From: Azolla caroliniana
Lineage: Eukaryota > Polypodiophyta
DNA length: 64,000 bases
Assembly: GCA_043228905.1 (NCBI GenBank)
Contig: JBHGNT010000012.1
Span: 18,104,001-18,168,000 of the forward strand
Reading direction: 5' to 3'
Both the position numbers and the translations under genes were made by a program. The notes beneath the pieces are model-generated. The model worked only from the letters and a program-made list of their open reading frames with translations, was not told where the DNA came from and searched no databases. Position 1 is the first letter of the stretch; the number at the start of each line of letters is the position of its first letter. Shown here piece by piece: positions 1-11,640 of the stretch.

Positions 1-203
1 GTCTAGATTTTCACTAGGGAGTGTACTACCCATTTGTGTGTTCATGTTGATTAGTGTCTTCTCTTCTTTTACTTTTCTTCGTTCGATCACGTGCACGTGC
101 TACGTAGCGGCACTACAGTAGCCGATAGCCGGATTTTGTCGTCGGCGTCTCGAACACACAATCACGGAGTCGGGTGGGCTTAGTGGATTTTCTAAACCAC
201 ACA

Positions 204-214
204 CTCTGATACCA
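204..214 (-). other. PBS of RE1 (initiator-Met tRNA type)
   Basis: The reverse complement reads TGGTATCAGAG, the usual plant iMet-primed PBS, and it directly abuts the LTR at 215. This fixes both LTR boundary and orientation. Confidence 0.85.
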
Positions 215-316
215 TGTTAAGAATTAGGTAAGTAATTAAGCAAGGATTAATTAGTACCTAATTATGTGATTAGTTGATAAGCGGAAGATTAAGTGATATG
301 TGTGTGTAATCGTGTA

Positions 317-365
<49 letters not shown>

Positions 366-673
366 CGACACAAGATGGGGGATGAGTAAGTATATTAAAT
401 TAGCATTATCATCATCAAATACAAAAATACCCACAATGAGGTATATATACATCTCATGTGCAAGGGTGCACATGTGTGAGTGGAATATAGGTGCTAAGGT
501 GTAGGTCCTATATTAAATGTACTTAGAAGTGGAGGATCTAGAATATCCCACTTAAGTACAAGGTTCTATTGAAGGCGTTATAGTCAACACTTCTAACTAG
601 ATTCTATCTAGGTAACTACGAAGTTACATGGTTGACTAACTAACTAAACTAAGTTGAGCTTGATCTCTCAACA
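215..673 (-). repeat. RE1 5' LTR, 459 bp
   Basis: It begins TGTTAAGAATT and ends CTCTCAACA, so the termini are the inverted TGTT/AACA expected of an LTR. It contains the GA microsatellite at 320-363. No second copy is in the window. Confidence 0.75.
320..363. repeat. (GA)n microsatellite inside the RE1 LTR
   Basis: An uninterrupted run of about 22 GA dinucleotides. The Leu/Ser-repeat ORF across it is an artefact of the repeat. Confidence 0.95.
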
Positions 674-675
674 CA

Positions 676-3600
676 TTTAATATAATTAGCATCCCAGAAC
701 ACCCCATTGGTTTAGGATTACCATGGTTCGAATTACATAACCCAAACATAGATTGGAGAACAAGAGAAATCCGGTATCGAAAAGCCCGAGGGTCTACTCA
801 TGAGATTGCAACCATTTTGCTACATCAGTTGTGGGAAGAAGGACGCAAGGAAGAAATGTTTCTCTTCGCAATATCAGTAAAGACCTCAGACACCATTAAA
901 GAGGAGTCCACTATTCAACTTCCAAAGAAGTATCATCATTATGCCGATGTGTTCGATAAAGTACAAGCCAATACGCTTCCTCACCATCGACCGTATGATT
1001 GCCCCATCGATTTACAACCGGGGAAAGAGCCACCATGGGGACTGATCTACAATTTGTCACCAACCGAGCTAGAAGTCCTACGAGCCTATATAGAGGAGAA
1101 TTTGGAAAATGGTTTCATTCGGCATTCGAAATCTCCAGCCGGCGCACCCATTTTCTTCGTCAAGAAAAAGGATGGATCACTTCGTCTCATTCTAGATTAC
1201 CGTGGCTTGAATAAGGTTACAATCAGAAATAGGTATGCACTTCCCCTTATCTCAAGTCTTTTAGAACGGATCAATGGTGCAAGGTTCTTCATGAAGATCG
1301 ACTTACGGGGGGGAGCCTATAACCTCGTACGGATCCGACCAGGAGATGAATGGAAGACCGCGTTTCGCACCAGATATGGGCACTTCGAGTATACAGTCAT
1401 GTCGTTTGGCCTCACTAATGGCAAATGATATGGAAAATGATATATTCTGAGATCTCTTGGATGTTTGTTTGATGATCTATTTGGATGATCTACTGGTTTA
1501 TTCGAAGACCCAAGAAGAGCATGATTCTCATGTATTGTTAGTACTAAAACGACTTCGAGAACATAGTCTTTATGCAAAGCTGGAAAAATGTAGTTTTGGG
1601 TGCAACCAGGTGGAATTTCTGGGCTATGTCATTTCCTCGGAAGGCATCTCCATGGACCCAGCTAAGGTCAAAACTATGGTAGAGTGGCAGACTCCGTATT
1701 TGATGCGAGATGTGCAATGCTTTTTAGGCTTTGCCAATTTTTACCGGAAGTTCATACAGGATTACTCAAAGCTCGTTTTGCCTCTCAAACAACTTACCAA
1801 GAAGGGACAATTGTTCGTTTGGTCTGAAGAAGTGGACATGGATTTCGAGAGTCTTAAGAAGGCATTTACATCGGCTCCAATTCTACCTCATGTCGATCCG
1901 GAAAAACCATTCATTCTCGAAGCAAACGCGTCGTATTTCGCATTGGGGAGCATTTTGTCACAACGGGGTAATGATGAGAAGCTACAGCCTGTGGCTTTTC
2001 ACTCACGCAAGTTTGACACTGCCAAAATCAACTACAAAATTCATGATAAGGAGCTATTGGCAATAGTGGATTCTTTTACGCAATGGAGGCATTTTCTAGA
2101 GGGATCCTCTCATCAAGTCACCGCATTCAGTGACCACAAAAACCTTGCATACTTTCAGTATGCTTGTGTGTTAAATCGATGTCAAGCTCGGTGGGTCCAC
2201 TTCCTCACGCGTTTCGACTTCAAAATTACATATCGTCTAGGGAAGCACCAAGGGAAGGCAGATGCATTATCACGACATTCGTACCTAGCACCGCGTCCCG
2301 ACGAGCCAACTTTTGATAACCAAAAGCAAGTAATCTTGGGACCGACACGACTGCAAGCAACACAAGTCTTTGGCATGCCCATGGATTCCCACGTTATCAA
2401 TACTATACGTAAGGACTTGAAGACCGATGCTTTCGCCCAAGCCATTCTAGCACAAATTGATCCCTCTCGAACATCTTGTTCACAGTCTCAACCATCAAGT
2501 ACGGACTATCAACAATTCAAATACCATGATGGATTACTATTCTTTAATGAACTCTTGTATGTTCCTAATGGTTCTTGCCGCCTTCGAGTAGTCCAAAACT
2601 ATCATGACACATATATAGTTGGGCATTTTGGTAGTACTAAAACATTAGATTTAGTACAATGATCATTTTGGTGGCCCCGTATGCGACAATTTGTCGAAGA
2701 TTTTGTTCGGACTTGTGATACATGTTGCAGAGTGAAAATGCCAAGGTATCATCCATATGGTTTATTAGAACCATTACCAATTCCAAGCAAGTCGTGGCAA
2801 TCCATTGCTCTAGACTTCATCACAGATCTTCCAGTCTCTAAGGGGTTCAATGCGATTCTAACAGTCGTAGATTGATATATGAAGATGGCTCATTTTTTGC
2901 CATGTACTAAGGAAATCTCTAGTGAAGAAACCGTTGAAATTTTCATGCGTGAAGTATGTCGGCATCATGGCCTTCCCGATAGTATCATCAACGACCATGA
3001 ACCCCAGTTCGTATCGAAATTCTGGAAGCACCTTTTTAAAATGCTCAAGGTCACTTGTAACCTCTCCTCCAGCTACCACCCACAAACCGATGGGCAAGCA
3101 GAACGAACAAATCAAACGCTGGAGTAGTATCTTCGGTGCTTTCTAAGCTATCATCAGGATGATTGGGCAGATATTCTCCACTTTGCCGAATTTGACTATA
3201 ATAACTCTGTCCACGCATCGACTAAAGTTACGCCATTTTATGCTTATACGGGTTGTTACCCCGGTGGTGTGTATTTGAAACCCCAGAGATGTCCACAAAT
3301 CCTTTCGTAGATGATCGTTTAGAGTGGTTACACAAGATACAAGCCGATTTATCTACTCATCTCCAACAAGCTCAACAAACACACAAGGTTTATGCGGATC
3401 GTCATCGACTTCCATCCTATTTTAACATTGGAGATCGGGTATGGCTACTACGATGACACATCAAGACTACTCGTGCATGTGAGAAGTTGGATTATCGACA
3501 ATTAGGTCCTTTCCGTATTATAGGAAAGATTAATGATGTTGCTTTTCATCTCGATCTACCTCCACAACTTCGGATACATACGGTGTTTCATAGTTCTCTC

Positions 3601-3900
3601 TTCGAACCCTATTAAGAGAGCACCTTTCCAGGACGTATTACATAGCCTCCACCCCTGATCGAGCTTGAAGATGGACATGAGTACGAGGTTGCCGACATCC
3701 TTGATTCCAAGATTGTTTGCAACAAGCTCTCCTATCTAGTCGATTGGCTAGGATATAGTCCTAGTGACTGTACTTGGGAACCGATAGAGAATGTGACCAA
3801 TGGTCGTGCTCTTCTTGAAGACTTCCATCGTCAATATCCAAACAAACCGGGTACTCAATCCAAAACGACTCGTGACACTCATCGTTTTAAAAAGGGGATA
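676..3900 (+). pseudogene. pol: RE2 pol remnant: protease end, RT, RNase H, integrase, chromodomain
   Basis: The frame is open from 676 through the protease tail (GLPWF, 712-726) into RT (DYRGLN near 1195; FGLTN near 1404). A frameshift or small deletion plus a stop near 1425-1455 precedes the catalytic YLDD (about 1480). RNase H follows, with the first catalytic Asp apparently replaced (LEANAS near 1915). The integrase zinc finger (CDTCC near 2717) and core follow, broken by stops at about 2660, 2872 and 3125. A chromodomain (YEVADILDSK to WEPIE) lies at about 3670-3795. Chromodomains direct chromovirus integration into heterochromatin. The order RT-RNaseH-IN-chromodomain identifies the lineage. 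Not functional. Confidence 0.9.
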
Positions 3901-3901
3901 G
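3889..3901 (+). other. Polypurine tract of RE2
   Basis: AAAAAGGGGATAG immediately precedes the LTR start TGTCA, in the position of the plus-strand DNA primer. Confidence 0.75.
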
Positions 3902-4334
3902 TGTCATGATATGGCAAGACTCAAACCCATGACCTTATGCTACAAGGGTCGAGCTCTTGACCATTAGACCATACATTATAATACATATATATTATTTTCA
4001 TTTATGTTTTATTATAGAAAATTGATGTATATTCTAGATTTCTCTAGAACATTCTAGAAGCTTTAGGAGTACTCCTGAGAACATTATAAAAGGAGGCACA
4101 AGGCATTATTACGAACCTAATCGGTTCAACGCTAGTCTTAAGCCTCCTAACTACTATTATATACTCTCTTCACATAATATATAATCATTTATCATCATTC
4201 TTTCTCACCCTTTCTCTCTCTCTCTCTCTCTCTCTCACTCACTCTTTCCTTCTCTCGAGAGTTCTACATCTCTCTTAGTATTAATCCTCATCTTTTAGTA
4301 CTAATTCCTTCTCTGTCTTAGTACTGATCCTGAC
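3902..4334 (+). repeat. RE2 3' LTR, 433 bp
   Basis: It starts TGTCATGATATGG and ends GATCCTGACA, with inverted termini TGTCA/TGACA. A TATA-like TTATAAAAGG lies at about 4084-4093 and a CT-rich stretch at 4205-4235. The first 70 bp contain an antisense tRNA-like sequence. Confidence 0.85.
3909..3972 (-). other. tRNA-like sequence with Pol III A and B boxes in the RE2 LTR
   Basis: On the minus strand TGGTCTAATGG fits the A-box consensus (TRGYNNANNGG) and GGTTTGAGTCT fits the B box with one mismatch, about 30 nt apart. It is antisense to the element. It could be a captured tRNA/SINE head; the full cloverleaf is not convincing, so it is not called a tRNA gene. Confidence 0.5.
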
Positions 4335-4412
4335 AGCAAGAAGATGGTTCGGATCATATGTGGTGACAAGTGTCAACGACAATGCCACATACCACCTTGC
4401 GGAGCTAGACAG
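4335..4412 (+). pseudogene. RE3 integrase C-terminal fragment, piece 1
   Basis: In one frame this encodes ARRWFGSYVVTS then YHLAELDS. It matches the integrase tail of RE5 and RE15 (RRWFGPYVVTSA...LAELDG) but on the plus strand. The next residues resume at 19791 (GSRLAIPIAGKR), so about 15.4 kb of RE4 and its contents sit between two codons of one ancestral gene. Confidence 0.85.
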
Positions 4413-4617
4413 TGTCGTGTTGCACATGACACACGTGCCAAACGTCGTGATGTGCGCGTCACAAGCGCGGACAAGCACCGGGCCTCTATCCGCTAGTGGT
4501 TATGGAGGATTGATGATGGGATCGTTCAAGATAATGGAACCGCGGAAGGACTAGTGCAAGCGAGAAGTATTAAAGAAAAATTGATAGATAGATGCAGGTG
4601 GGAATTCCTATTCCCGG
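4413..4617 (-). repeat. RE4 3' LTR, first part (interrupted by RE5)
   Basis: It starts TGTCGTGTTGCACATGAC and runs to TATTCCCGG, matching 19069-19276 almost base for base. The continuation is at 13341 after RE5. Confidence 0.85.
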
Positions 4618-5267
4618 TGTCGTGTTACTACGCTTTCGCGGGTGAAAGAGACGGGACCACAGGGGCCCTGAACCAAGGAGCGTGAGAGAGGAGAGAGAGA
4701 GTGTTTTGCTGAACACAGTGAAAGAGAGAGAGAGAGAAAACAGAACAATTCGATTATAACACCAAAAACGATTACAACCGGCACACCGGCAACGGACCCA
4801 ACACGGGAGTGCAACCACACACACACAGGTGTCACACGCCAAGCACAGAAATGCGAGGGGAAATCCTCTGATGGAAGCGCACGGGCTGTCCACGAAGCAG
4901 AGGCGACGATCTCCAAAACCTGCAGAGAATGACAACCGAAGGAGGAGAGAGGGAGCTCGGTACTTGGTTTTGCAACACTTCGTCCTCGCTAACGCACGAC
5001 GCCCCTGTTCTTCCTTCTCTTCTTCCTTATATAGGTCGTTGGGGAGAGTCCGTTCTCCTTCAGTCACAGTCACATTACTTTATTCTCTGTCCCTTCGGAC
5101 AGAGATACACATCGATTCCCTAATAAATGTGTTGGACCTAGTATATTTACATCAGCCGCCCCACACATAATTATGTACAAGTTATCAATTCACACGCCCA
5201 CACATGGAAGGGCCGGTTCGTGCACGGTTTCTCTCGTTTCCTCCTAGGGATGGTTTTCTCCACGACA
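4618..5267 (-). repeat. RE5 3' LTR, 650 bp
   Basis: Paired with 12691-13340. The termini TGTCGTG/CACGACA form a 7-bp inverted repeat. On the minus strand a CCTATATAAGG motif at about 5025-5035 is a plausible TATA box. Confidence 0.9.
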
Positions 5268-5285
5268 TCCACCCCCACCAAACCG
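5268..5285 (-). other. Polypurine tract of RE5
   Basis: The minus strand reads TTTGGTGGGGGTGGA directly against the LTR. The same tract adjoins LTRs at 13937, 20023, 48459 and 54084, which ties RE3, RE4, RE5, RE13 and RE15 into one family. Confidence 0.85.
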
Positions 5286-5340
5286 CGCGTCCACCGGTAC
5301 GCGCCAGATACAACACTTGCTGGAGAAAACCGGCCCGCTA

Positions 5341-7760
5341 TCAGTCGTCGCTGCCTGAATCATCATTCGTTTTGAGCCGATCGTCGTCGTTAGTCGCACA
5401 TTCCGGGTCTGGCTCTTCCTCTTGCCACTTCTTGAAGACCTTGACCCTTTTTCCTGCTACCGGCACCGCCATCTGTGTCCCGTCGAGCTCCGCAAGATGG
5501 TACATGCCATTGTTGTTCGCACTCGTTACCACATAGGGCCCGAACCACCTCCTCGCAAAATTACTCACCGCCTTGTGCTGATTGTCGAGGCTGCTGTCGT
5601 ACACTAGCACCCAATCACCTTCCTTGATCTTCCTTGGCCTCAGTCGGTGAGTATGGTCGAACCGACCTTTGTTCTTTTCTCGTGCTATACGTAGCCTTTC
5701 CTTTGCCCACTCCACGTCTTCCGGTTTTCGCTCGAGTTGCCAGATCCTTGCTGCCAGCAACTCTTCCTGACTCATCTTGTCCTTCCAGTCCATCGCAGCC
5801 CACGAAGTGATCGTTTTCTCCGCCGGCATGATTTGCTTCTGCCCGTACATCAGCTTCGCTGGCATGAACCCCGTCACCGAACTATGCATAGTTCGATCTG
5901 CCCATAGCGCGTAAGGAAGGAGCCGTGGCCAATTCCCGACCTGTCCTTCGCATGCACGTACTAACACCTTCACAATGGGCTCGTGACCACGCTCTACCTT
6001 CCTGTTGGCCTCCGGATTGTATGCCGTAGTGAGGGAGAGTTTGACCCCCAGTCGGTCAAACAACTCTTCAGCCTCTTGCGCGTCTAGTTCTCCGCGGTTG
6101 GCCACGATCTTTCCTACACACCCGTACCGGCACACCACTTCTTCAATCAGAAATCAGCACACGGCCGCGGTCGTTTTGTTCTGAAAGCTCAGCCTTCCAC
6201 CTGGTTCGTCAGGTCCTCCCGAGCCAGCACCAAATATCGCATCTGTCCTACCCCCATCGGCATAGTCACTAAATCCATCATCCATTTGAAGTGGATGGTC
6301 GGTGGGTAGGTTGGATGAAGCTTGTTTCGATGCTGGATTGTAGAGTGCATCTGGCAATTCTTACAGGTTGTCACAAAATGATGCACGTCCCGATACAACC
6401 CCGGCCACCAATACTTTCCCTTGAGCTTCTTGAATGTGGCCCACGTCCCGTGGTGTCTGGCCTAGGGACTCTCGTGATATGCTGTAAGCAACGCTTTCTG
6501 CTTGTCTTCCCTCGCCACTACGCGGAGTGGGGTGTTGCTACGCTTCTTCGGATGCCTCCATATGCGGCCTCCTCGTAGGAAGAATTGGTACGCCTTCTTC
6601 CGCACCCGATTGGCCTCTTCTCTAGTCCACGCCGTGTCCGGCGTCATCGTCCGTAGGAACCTTCCTATTTGGAGCCACTCCCCGTCGTATTTGCTCTCGT
6701 CGAACTCGTTAAGCGCCGGAGTGCTCCCCGTCCCAGTTGCCACGTTAGCTGACCCGAAGAATTCCTCGCCGACTTCTTCGTTATCCGAAACCATGCCGTC
6801 CTCGTCGCTGAACCGCGCCCTTGAAAGCATATCGGCCATGGCATTATCCTTTCCGGAGATGTGTCGTATCTCCGGGTTCAGGGACTTGATGTACGCGATC
6901 CACCTGAACATCGCCGGGTCTGGACTCGCGCACCCAGAAACCATACCTAGAATCGGTAGGCAGTCCGTCTCGATGATCACTTCCGTCCCAATCAGATAGT
7001 CCTTGTCGGCCTTGACTGCCGAAACGATACCCCATAGCTTGCGCTTAATTTGGGCATATCCTTGTTGCCGCTCGCTCAATACCTTTGCTCCGAACCGGAT
7101 CAGGAACCGTACACCGTCCTCGTCTTCCTGATTGATCATCCACCCAATTCCGATCGGGCTCGTGTCCACCATCACGTAAATGGGGACTTCCTTGCCGTAA
7201 ACCGCTTTCCGGAGAGCTGGTGCCGTGGCGAGCTCCTCCTTTAGTCTCTGGACCGACTCCATGTGCTCCGTCCTCCATTCGAACCGGCACCCTTTCTTTC
7301 ATATCCCGTAAAGTGGTTCCGCGACATGCGCGTAGTGGGGAATCTAGATGTGATAGAACGCACATGCCCCCAGGATCCTTCGGACCTCCGTGACCGACCT
7401 GCAATCATCCTTCATCGCGGAGATGGCTTCTACCTTCGCCGAGGACGGCTTCCGGCCGTAAGGCCCACACAGGTGTCCGACTACCAGGATCTCCGGCTGT
7501 CCGAAGGCTGATTTTTCTTCGGAGAAGGTGAGCTGCGCGCTCTCGAGTCTTTGTAGCACCTTCTCGCAGTTGTGGATGTGATCCGTCACGAACCTCCGGC
7601 AACCGTCGGGGCCGACCGACTCGTCCTAGTCCTCCACCGGACATCCTTTGATCGGGATGTCGTCCAAAAACGGCATGGTGATGTCTGGGATGCAGTCCCT
7701 CAACACCTTGTTCATCGCATTCACCATGTGCGCCACCAAGTTCGTTCCCCCTTGCGGTAG
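5341..7760 (-). pseudogene. pol: RE5 pol, 3' half: RT palm, RNase H, integrase
   Basis: From right to left: RT palm after the solo LTR (plus strand 7650-7690 encodes MPFLDDIPIKG), RT thumb (FGQPEILVVGHLCGPYG), RNase H (VDTSPIGIGW, DTS rather than DAS), integrase zinc finger (CKNCQMHS near 6345-6370), catalytic core (ANRGELDAQEAEELF; YNPEANRKVERGHEP) and the RRWFGPYVV tail, ending about 5341. Frames are broken by stops near 6465, 7300 and 7350 and by damage near 6140-6200. The FLDDIPIKG motif and the VVTS...LAELDG tail resemble basidiomycete gypsy elements more than the known plant clades. Confidence 0.85.
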
Positions 7761-7765
7761 GATAC

Positions 7766-8434
7766 TGTTATAAACAGTGCTCGGCCACAACCGAGGAATA
7801 GGATCAACTCACAGAAATTGGGAAATACAAAGTGCACGAGAACAGTAGAGAGAAAAGGTACACTGGAATTTTACGTGGAAAACCCTAAATGGGAAAAACC
7901 ACGGGAGTCCTCAAACTCCAACTATCACTATACACTGAGATGTACAATGGTGAAGCTACAAGGCAACAACCTTGAGCTCACTGTCTTCGCCACAGGCGGC
8001 GGTAATACACAGAGGCGTCGACCTCTTCCTTTCTCTCTCTCTCTCTCTCGGCTGCTCTCACTTCGCTCTCTCGGCTGAAAACATAAAATGAGCAACAACA
8101 TTTAAACTGTTTGCCCTAAGTCATATTTATACACATATGACTTTCGGGCTATTTACAAATATAGCCTCAAGGGCTCTTGGCAAAACATATTCACAAATAT
8201 GTCCCCGCATCCGGATCTCTCTCCGGGTACATTCGTCATCCGGCTCCGTTACCGGGGTCTTCAGCATCCGGCTCCGTAGCCAGGGTCTTCATCATCCGGC
8301 TCCGTAACCGGAACCGGGCTTGCCGTCATCCGGATCTCTCTCCGGGTACATTCGTCATCCGGCTCCGTAACCGCAACCGGGCTTGCCGTCATTCATCTCC
8401 GGACATCCCATCCGGAGGGACCGAAATCCCAACA
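7766..8434. repeat. Solo LTR 1 (copia, RE16-type) inside RE5 RT; 669 bp
   Basis: TGTTATAAAC...CCCAACA interrupts the RE5 RT frame and is flanked by GATAC on both sides (7761-7765 and 8435-8439). Both its start (GCTCGGCCACAACCGA) and its end (CCCATCCGGAGGGACC) match the LTR of RE16 at 63289-63376, so it is a solo LTR of that family. It contains repeated CATCCGG-rich units at 8208-8400. Confidence 0.9.
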
Positions 8435-10227
8435 GATACACATCCGAACTAGGTCGAGAAGAGTCCGCATCGTTGTGACATCCCTGCTCTCTACGGCTAG
8501 TTGGAACTGATCGTACCTTGAGTACAGATCCCCGACCGAGTAGATCGACCTCCCTCCGAAGGCCTCCACAAACTCATCAATGGTCGGTCTGATACCTGCG
8601 TTTTGAATGGTCACCTTGTTGACCGGCTGCAGGTCCTGTATGAAGCGCAGTGTGCCGTTCTTCTTTGGCACGGTAAACCACCGATTCGAATATGGGGCAC
8701 TCGACGCTTCGAGGATGCCCATCTCCACCTTCTGTTTCAACAACTCCATCACCTCCGGAATGTGAGCTCTAGGCACCGGATTCGGTTTAAGATTCCACGG
8801 TACAACGGTACCATGAAGATCACCATCGGTTCTACGATCGTTGGGTCTATGCACCCGATCTCCTCCGGCGAGAATGCGAAGGCTTTCTTGTGCCTTCCGA
8901 GCACTCTCCGAAACCGGCAGTAGAAACCCACCCCCACCAACCTTGAGCTCCCGTAGCGTTATGTCGGTGAACTGGTATCCTATGCTGGCTGGATTCCGTA
9001 AACTTGGGTCCAACGCGACCCCCTTTATACGCTTCTCGTTGCCCTCCAGCAAGGGTGCTGCGAAAGTCTCACCTTCCGGTCCACAGTCTTGTACTTCGTA
9101 CTTACGCAAGTCGTCCGATCCGACCTGATCCTTTCCCCAAAGTCCACGATGACTTCGTACATTTTCACTGAGCTGACCGGAATCATCTAGTCTTCGCTAA
9201 GGCCCTCGTCGACTACGCCACACAACTCTCCCAAGGTGTCGTCAAACAAGACTGCCTCCATGGCGCCGCTAATTGCTTCATCGGGGTGGAGAGCCCCACA
9301 TGACCTAAGCCGCTCCTCCACCTTCGTCTTCTCCCAGCTACTGATGCCAGTTACTGTACAACCTCCATTGTCAGAGAGTCAAAATTTCCTACCTATGGTA
9401 CAGGTGTGGGGTTCCTCCGGCGCGTCTGGACTATCGCAGCCCCACGCCTTCATAGCCCTCTTTAAAAATCCCCTCGGCTATCGCCGTCGCGAGTCTCGCA
9501 GTTACACTCATGATTTGGTCTTACGGTCAGAAATTGGACGGAGTGTCGTCTGTCTTGACTCTTCACGCGCGCGTATGCCGAGCCGTAGTCGAGCACCTTT
9601 GTTTCCATGCATGTTGCTGTGATGTATGGCTCGGCGAGTATCACTGGGTGCGAAGACATCTCCTGCACAAAGAAGTGTTGATCTATCTTGACGTCGCCGA
9701 TCTTTATGCGCACGTTCGGGCATGCCCCGTGCAACTCCTCCGTAGCGCGGGTCGTCGTGCGTATTTTCCAGCCATGTTTGGTGTTGATTGGCCATTTCCC
9801 CTTTTTGTAAAAGTCCATGGACATGAGATTGATCTCGGACCCATGGTCTATTAGCGCCACTACTGGTTCTTGCACATCTCCAATCCGGACAGGGGTCTCG
9901 GTAGTGGCTCTGGCCCAGTGTAGCTTTGAAAAATGGCTTTCCGCCAACTCGTCTTCCAGGGCCGCATCCTCTAGGTGCGTAGTCCGCACCTCTACGGGCT
10001 TCTCCGGTTCTGGTTCCATGGAGAGCTGTTTGCGCTTCACCAAGTCCACAATGGAGTCGTAGAACTCCTTCTTTGCGATCCTAGGCACCTCCCTCAATGA
10101 TAGCTCCACCTTGATATCAAGGATCCACTCTTCGAGGACCTTCTACAGGTCCATCGTTCTCTCTATCTCGGTGCTCAGCCGGTACCCGGTAGGCTTGGCC
10201 TTGTCCTGTATGCCGGAATTGCCGGCG
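8435..10227 (-). pseudogene. pol: RE5 protease and N-terminal RT
   Basis: The protease lies in a 215-codon frame ending at 9462; its active site reads LIDHGSEINLMS (about 9825-9860), with DHGS instead of DTG/DSG. The RT begins in a 238-codon frame at 8393-9109 with PRAHIPEVMELL, SSAPYSNRWF, PKKNGTLRFIQDLQPVNK and GDLYSRYDQFQLAVE, and is cut by the solo LTR at 8434. This copy retains the PKKNG block that RE15 has lost. Several frameshifts separate the pieces. Confidence 0.85.
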
Positions 10228-11070
10228 TCACCCTTCCTCGGGCTGAACCGGGTGTCGTACTATTGCGGGGGATCGGGCCCTCCAGCCTTTCCCGCGCGCT
10301 TGTCTTCTACCAGAACCTCGTAGTTCTGGCATGCATCTTCTACGAAGCCAGACTTTTCCTCGACCGGGTCGTCCCACCTGGTGACCTCTCGGATCTGCTG
10401 CTCCGCGCGGTTCGCTTCTTCCTTCTTTAACCGAACTCCGGAGAGGCCTTCTAGCACCAGTGGCCAGAACCCGGAGTGGCTTGCCTTTTGTCCTTCGTTG
10501 CCCCCGACCCGGATTCCTGCCGAAGTGTCGCGCGACGGCCTCTTCCATGACCCTCTTCATTCCACCACGCCCGGTATTCACTTCCAGGGCTCTCTGAGTC
10601 TCGCTGGAGTGCACTCGGCCACCCCAGAGGTACACCGTGTTAATTCTGAGCGCATCTGCGAAATCTGCGCAGTCTCTGCGGGCATGGCCGAATGCGTCGC
10701 ACCATAGGCATCGCTGCTTGCCGGTGGCCTTCGGTCGCGAGACTGGTCGCCGCTGTCCCGTCGTGCATGCGCGATCTGGAGGTTGCGCACCATTTGTGTC
10801 AATTCTTCCAGCGTTGCTCCTCCGGACGGACCTTTGATCACGCCGCTCGAGGCCGACCCCGTCCCAAGCCAATTTTTGGTCTCTTTCTTTCGCGCCAGCG
10901 AAGGCTCCATGAACAGTCTTGCCGGGACAGGTCCCATTGTCGACGACCCTTCATCACTCCATTCCCGCTATTTGTCGAAACGGCTACAGACGCCTTTAAC
11001 CACAGCCTAGTCAGTCGTGAGCCCTCATTCGTCTCAAACATGAGACCTACCTTTTCTCTGTCCAACGCGT
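10228..11070 (-). pseudogene. gag: RE5 gag, C-terminal part with zinc knuckle
   Basis: Homologous to RE15 gag across GVIKGPSGGATLEELTQMV and the CCHC knuckle CLWCDAFGHARRDC (about 10690-10735, CX2CX4HX4C complete here), then VYLWGGRVHSSETQRAL. Frameshifts split it into at least three frames. It continues at 12150 beyond solo LTR 2. Confidence 0.8.
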
Positions 11071-11528
11071 TGTCGTGAAGATCCGTCACTACGCGCGGAT
11101 CGTGAGGCGGAACCGTCGGGGTTCTGGACCGGATGGATTCAAAGTCGATACAAGCTTTGGCGAGAAAGTACTTAAGATAGATTAGGAAAGAGAGAAGTTG
11201 AGATTAAATGATTGAGAGAGATTGATTGAACTTTTAACTTTAGATTTAAGAAACAAGTTACACCATCAATTTGATAACGAATTTCTTCTTCTTAATTTCA
11301 TAATAAAAAAAAACCGTGTTTTTTCTCCTCCCCCTTCCCTCTTTTATAGATGCTCTCATGCATATGATGCATGTGAGGGTACAAGACATGCATAAATTGC
11401 ATGTTTGCCATTTGGCGCTTAAGTATTACATGTGGTGCATGATAACCATGTCACTCATTTTAGCTCTCATGTATAAGAATTTACATGTAAAAGTACAATG
11501 ATAGAAATATAATTTCAACTAAATAGCA

Positions 11529-11582
11529 TGGCTTAATGGTAAGCCAATTGACTCCTAACTTGGAGGTGCAAGGTTTGAATCT
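11529..11582 (+). other. tRNA-like A and B boxes in solo LTR 2
   Basis: TGGCTTAATGG (11529-11539) fits the A box. GGTTTGAATCT (11572-11582) fits the B box with one mismatch. Spacing is that of a tRNA gene. The orientation is opposite to the element. It resembles the head of a tRNA-derived SINE. Confidence 0.5.
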
Positions 11583-11640
11583 TTACTTGCCCTCCTTGTA
11601 TATGTAAATATGTATATATATTTATATATTTATTTATCTA

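Larger units (their letters stand above)
1..673 (-). mobile_element. RE1: 5' end of a minus-strand LTR retrotransposon, running off the left edge
   Basis: An LTR at 215-673 with a PBS directly on its left shows that the element reads leftward out of the window. Positions 1-203 would be its untranslated leader; I see no ORF there. The LTR ends exactly where the chromovirus RE2 reading frame resumes at 674-676, so RE1 inserted into the RE2 protease region. The superfamily is undetermined because no coding sequence is visible. The initiator-Met PBS favours copia. Confidence 0.7.
674..4334 (+). mobile_element. RE2: Ty3/gypsy chromovirus, 5'-truncated by RE1
   Basis: It holds the end of the protease, then RT, RNase H, integrase and a chromodomain, then a PPT and a 433-bp 3' LTR. 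Its gag and 5' LTR lie beyond RE1, outside the window. To its right the frame of a plus-strand gypsy integrase tail (RE3) starts abruptly at 4335, so RE2 inserted into RE3. Confidence 0.9.

Noticed and set aside
270-473. Leu/Ser-repeat ORF
   Set aside because: Direct translation of a (GA)n microsatellite in an LTR. The same applies to ORFs at 20199-20586.
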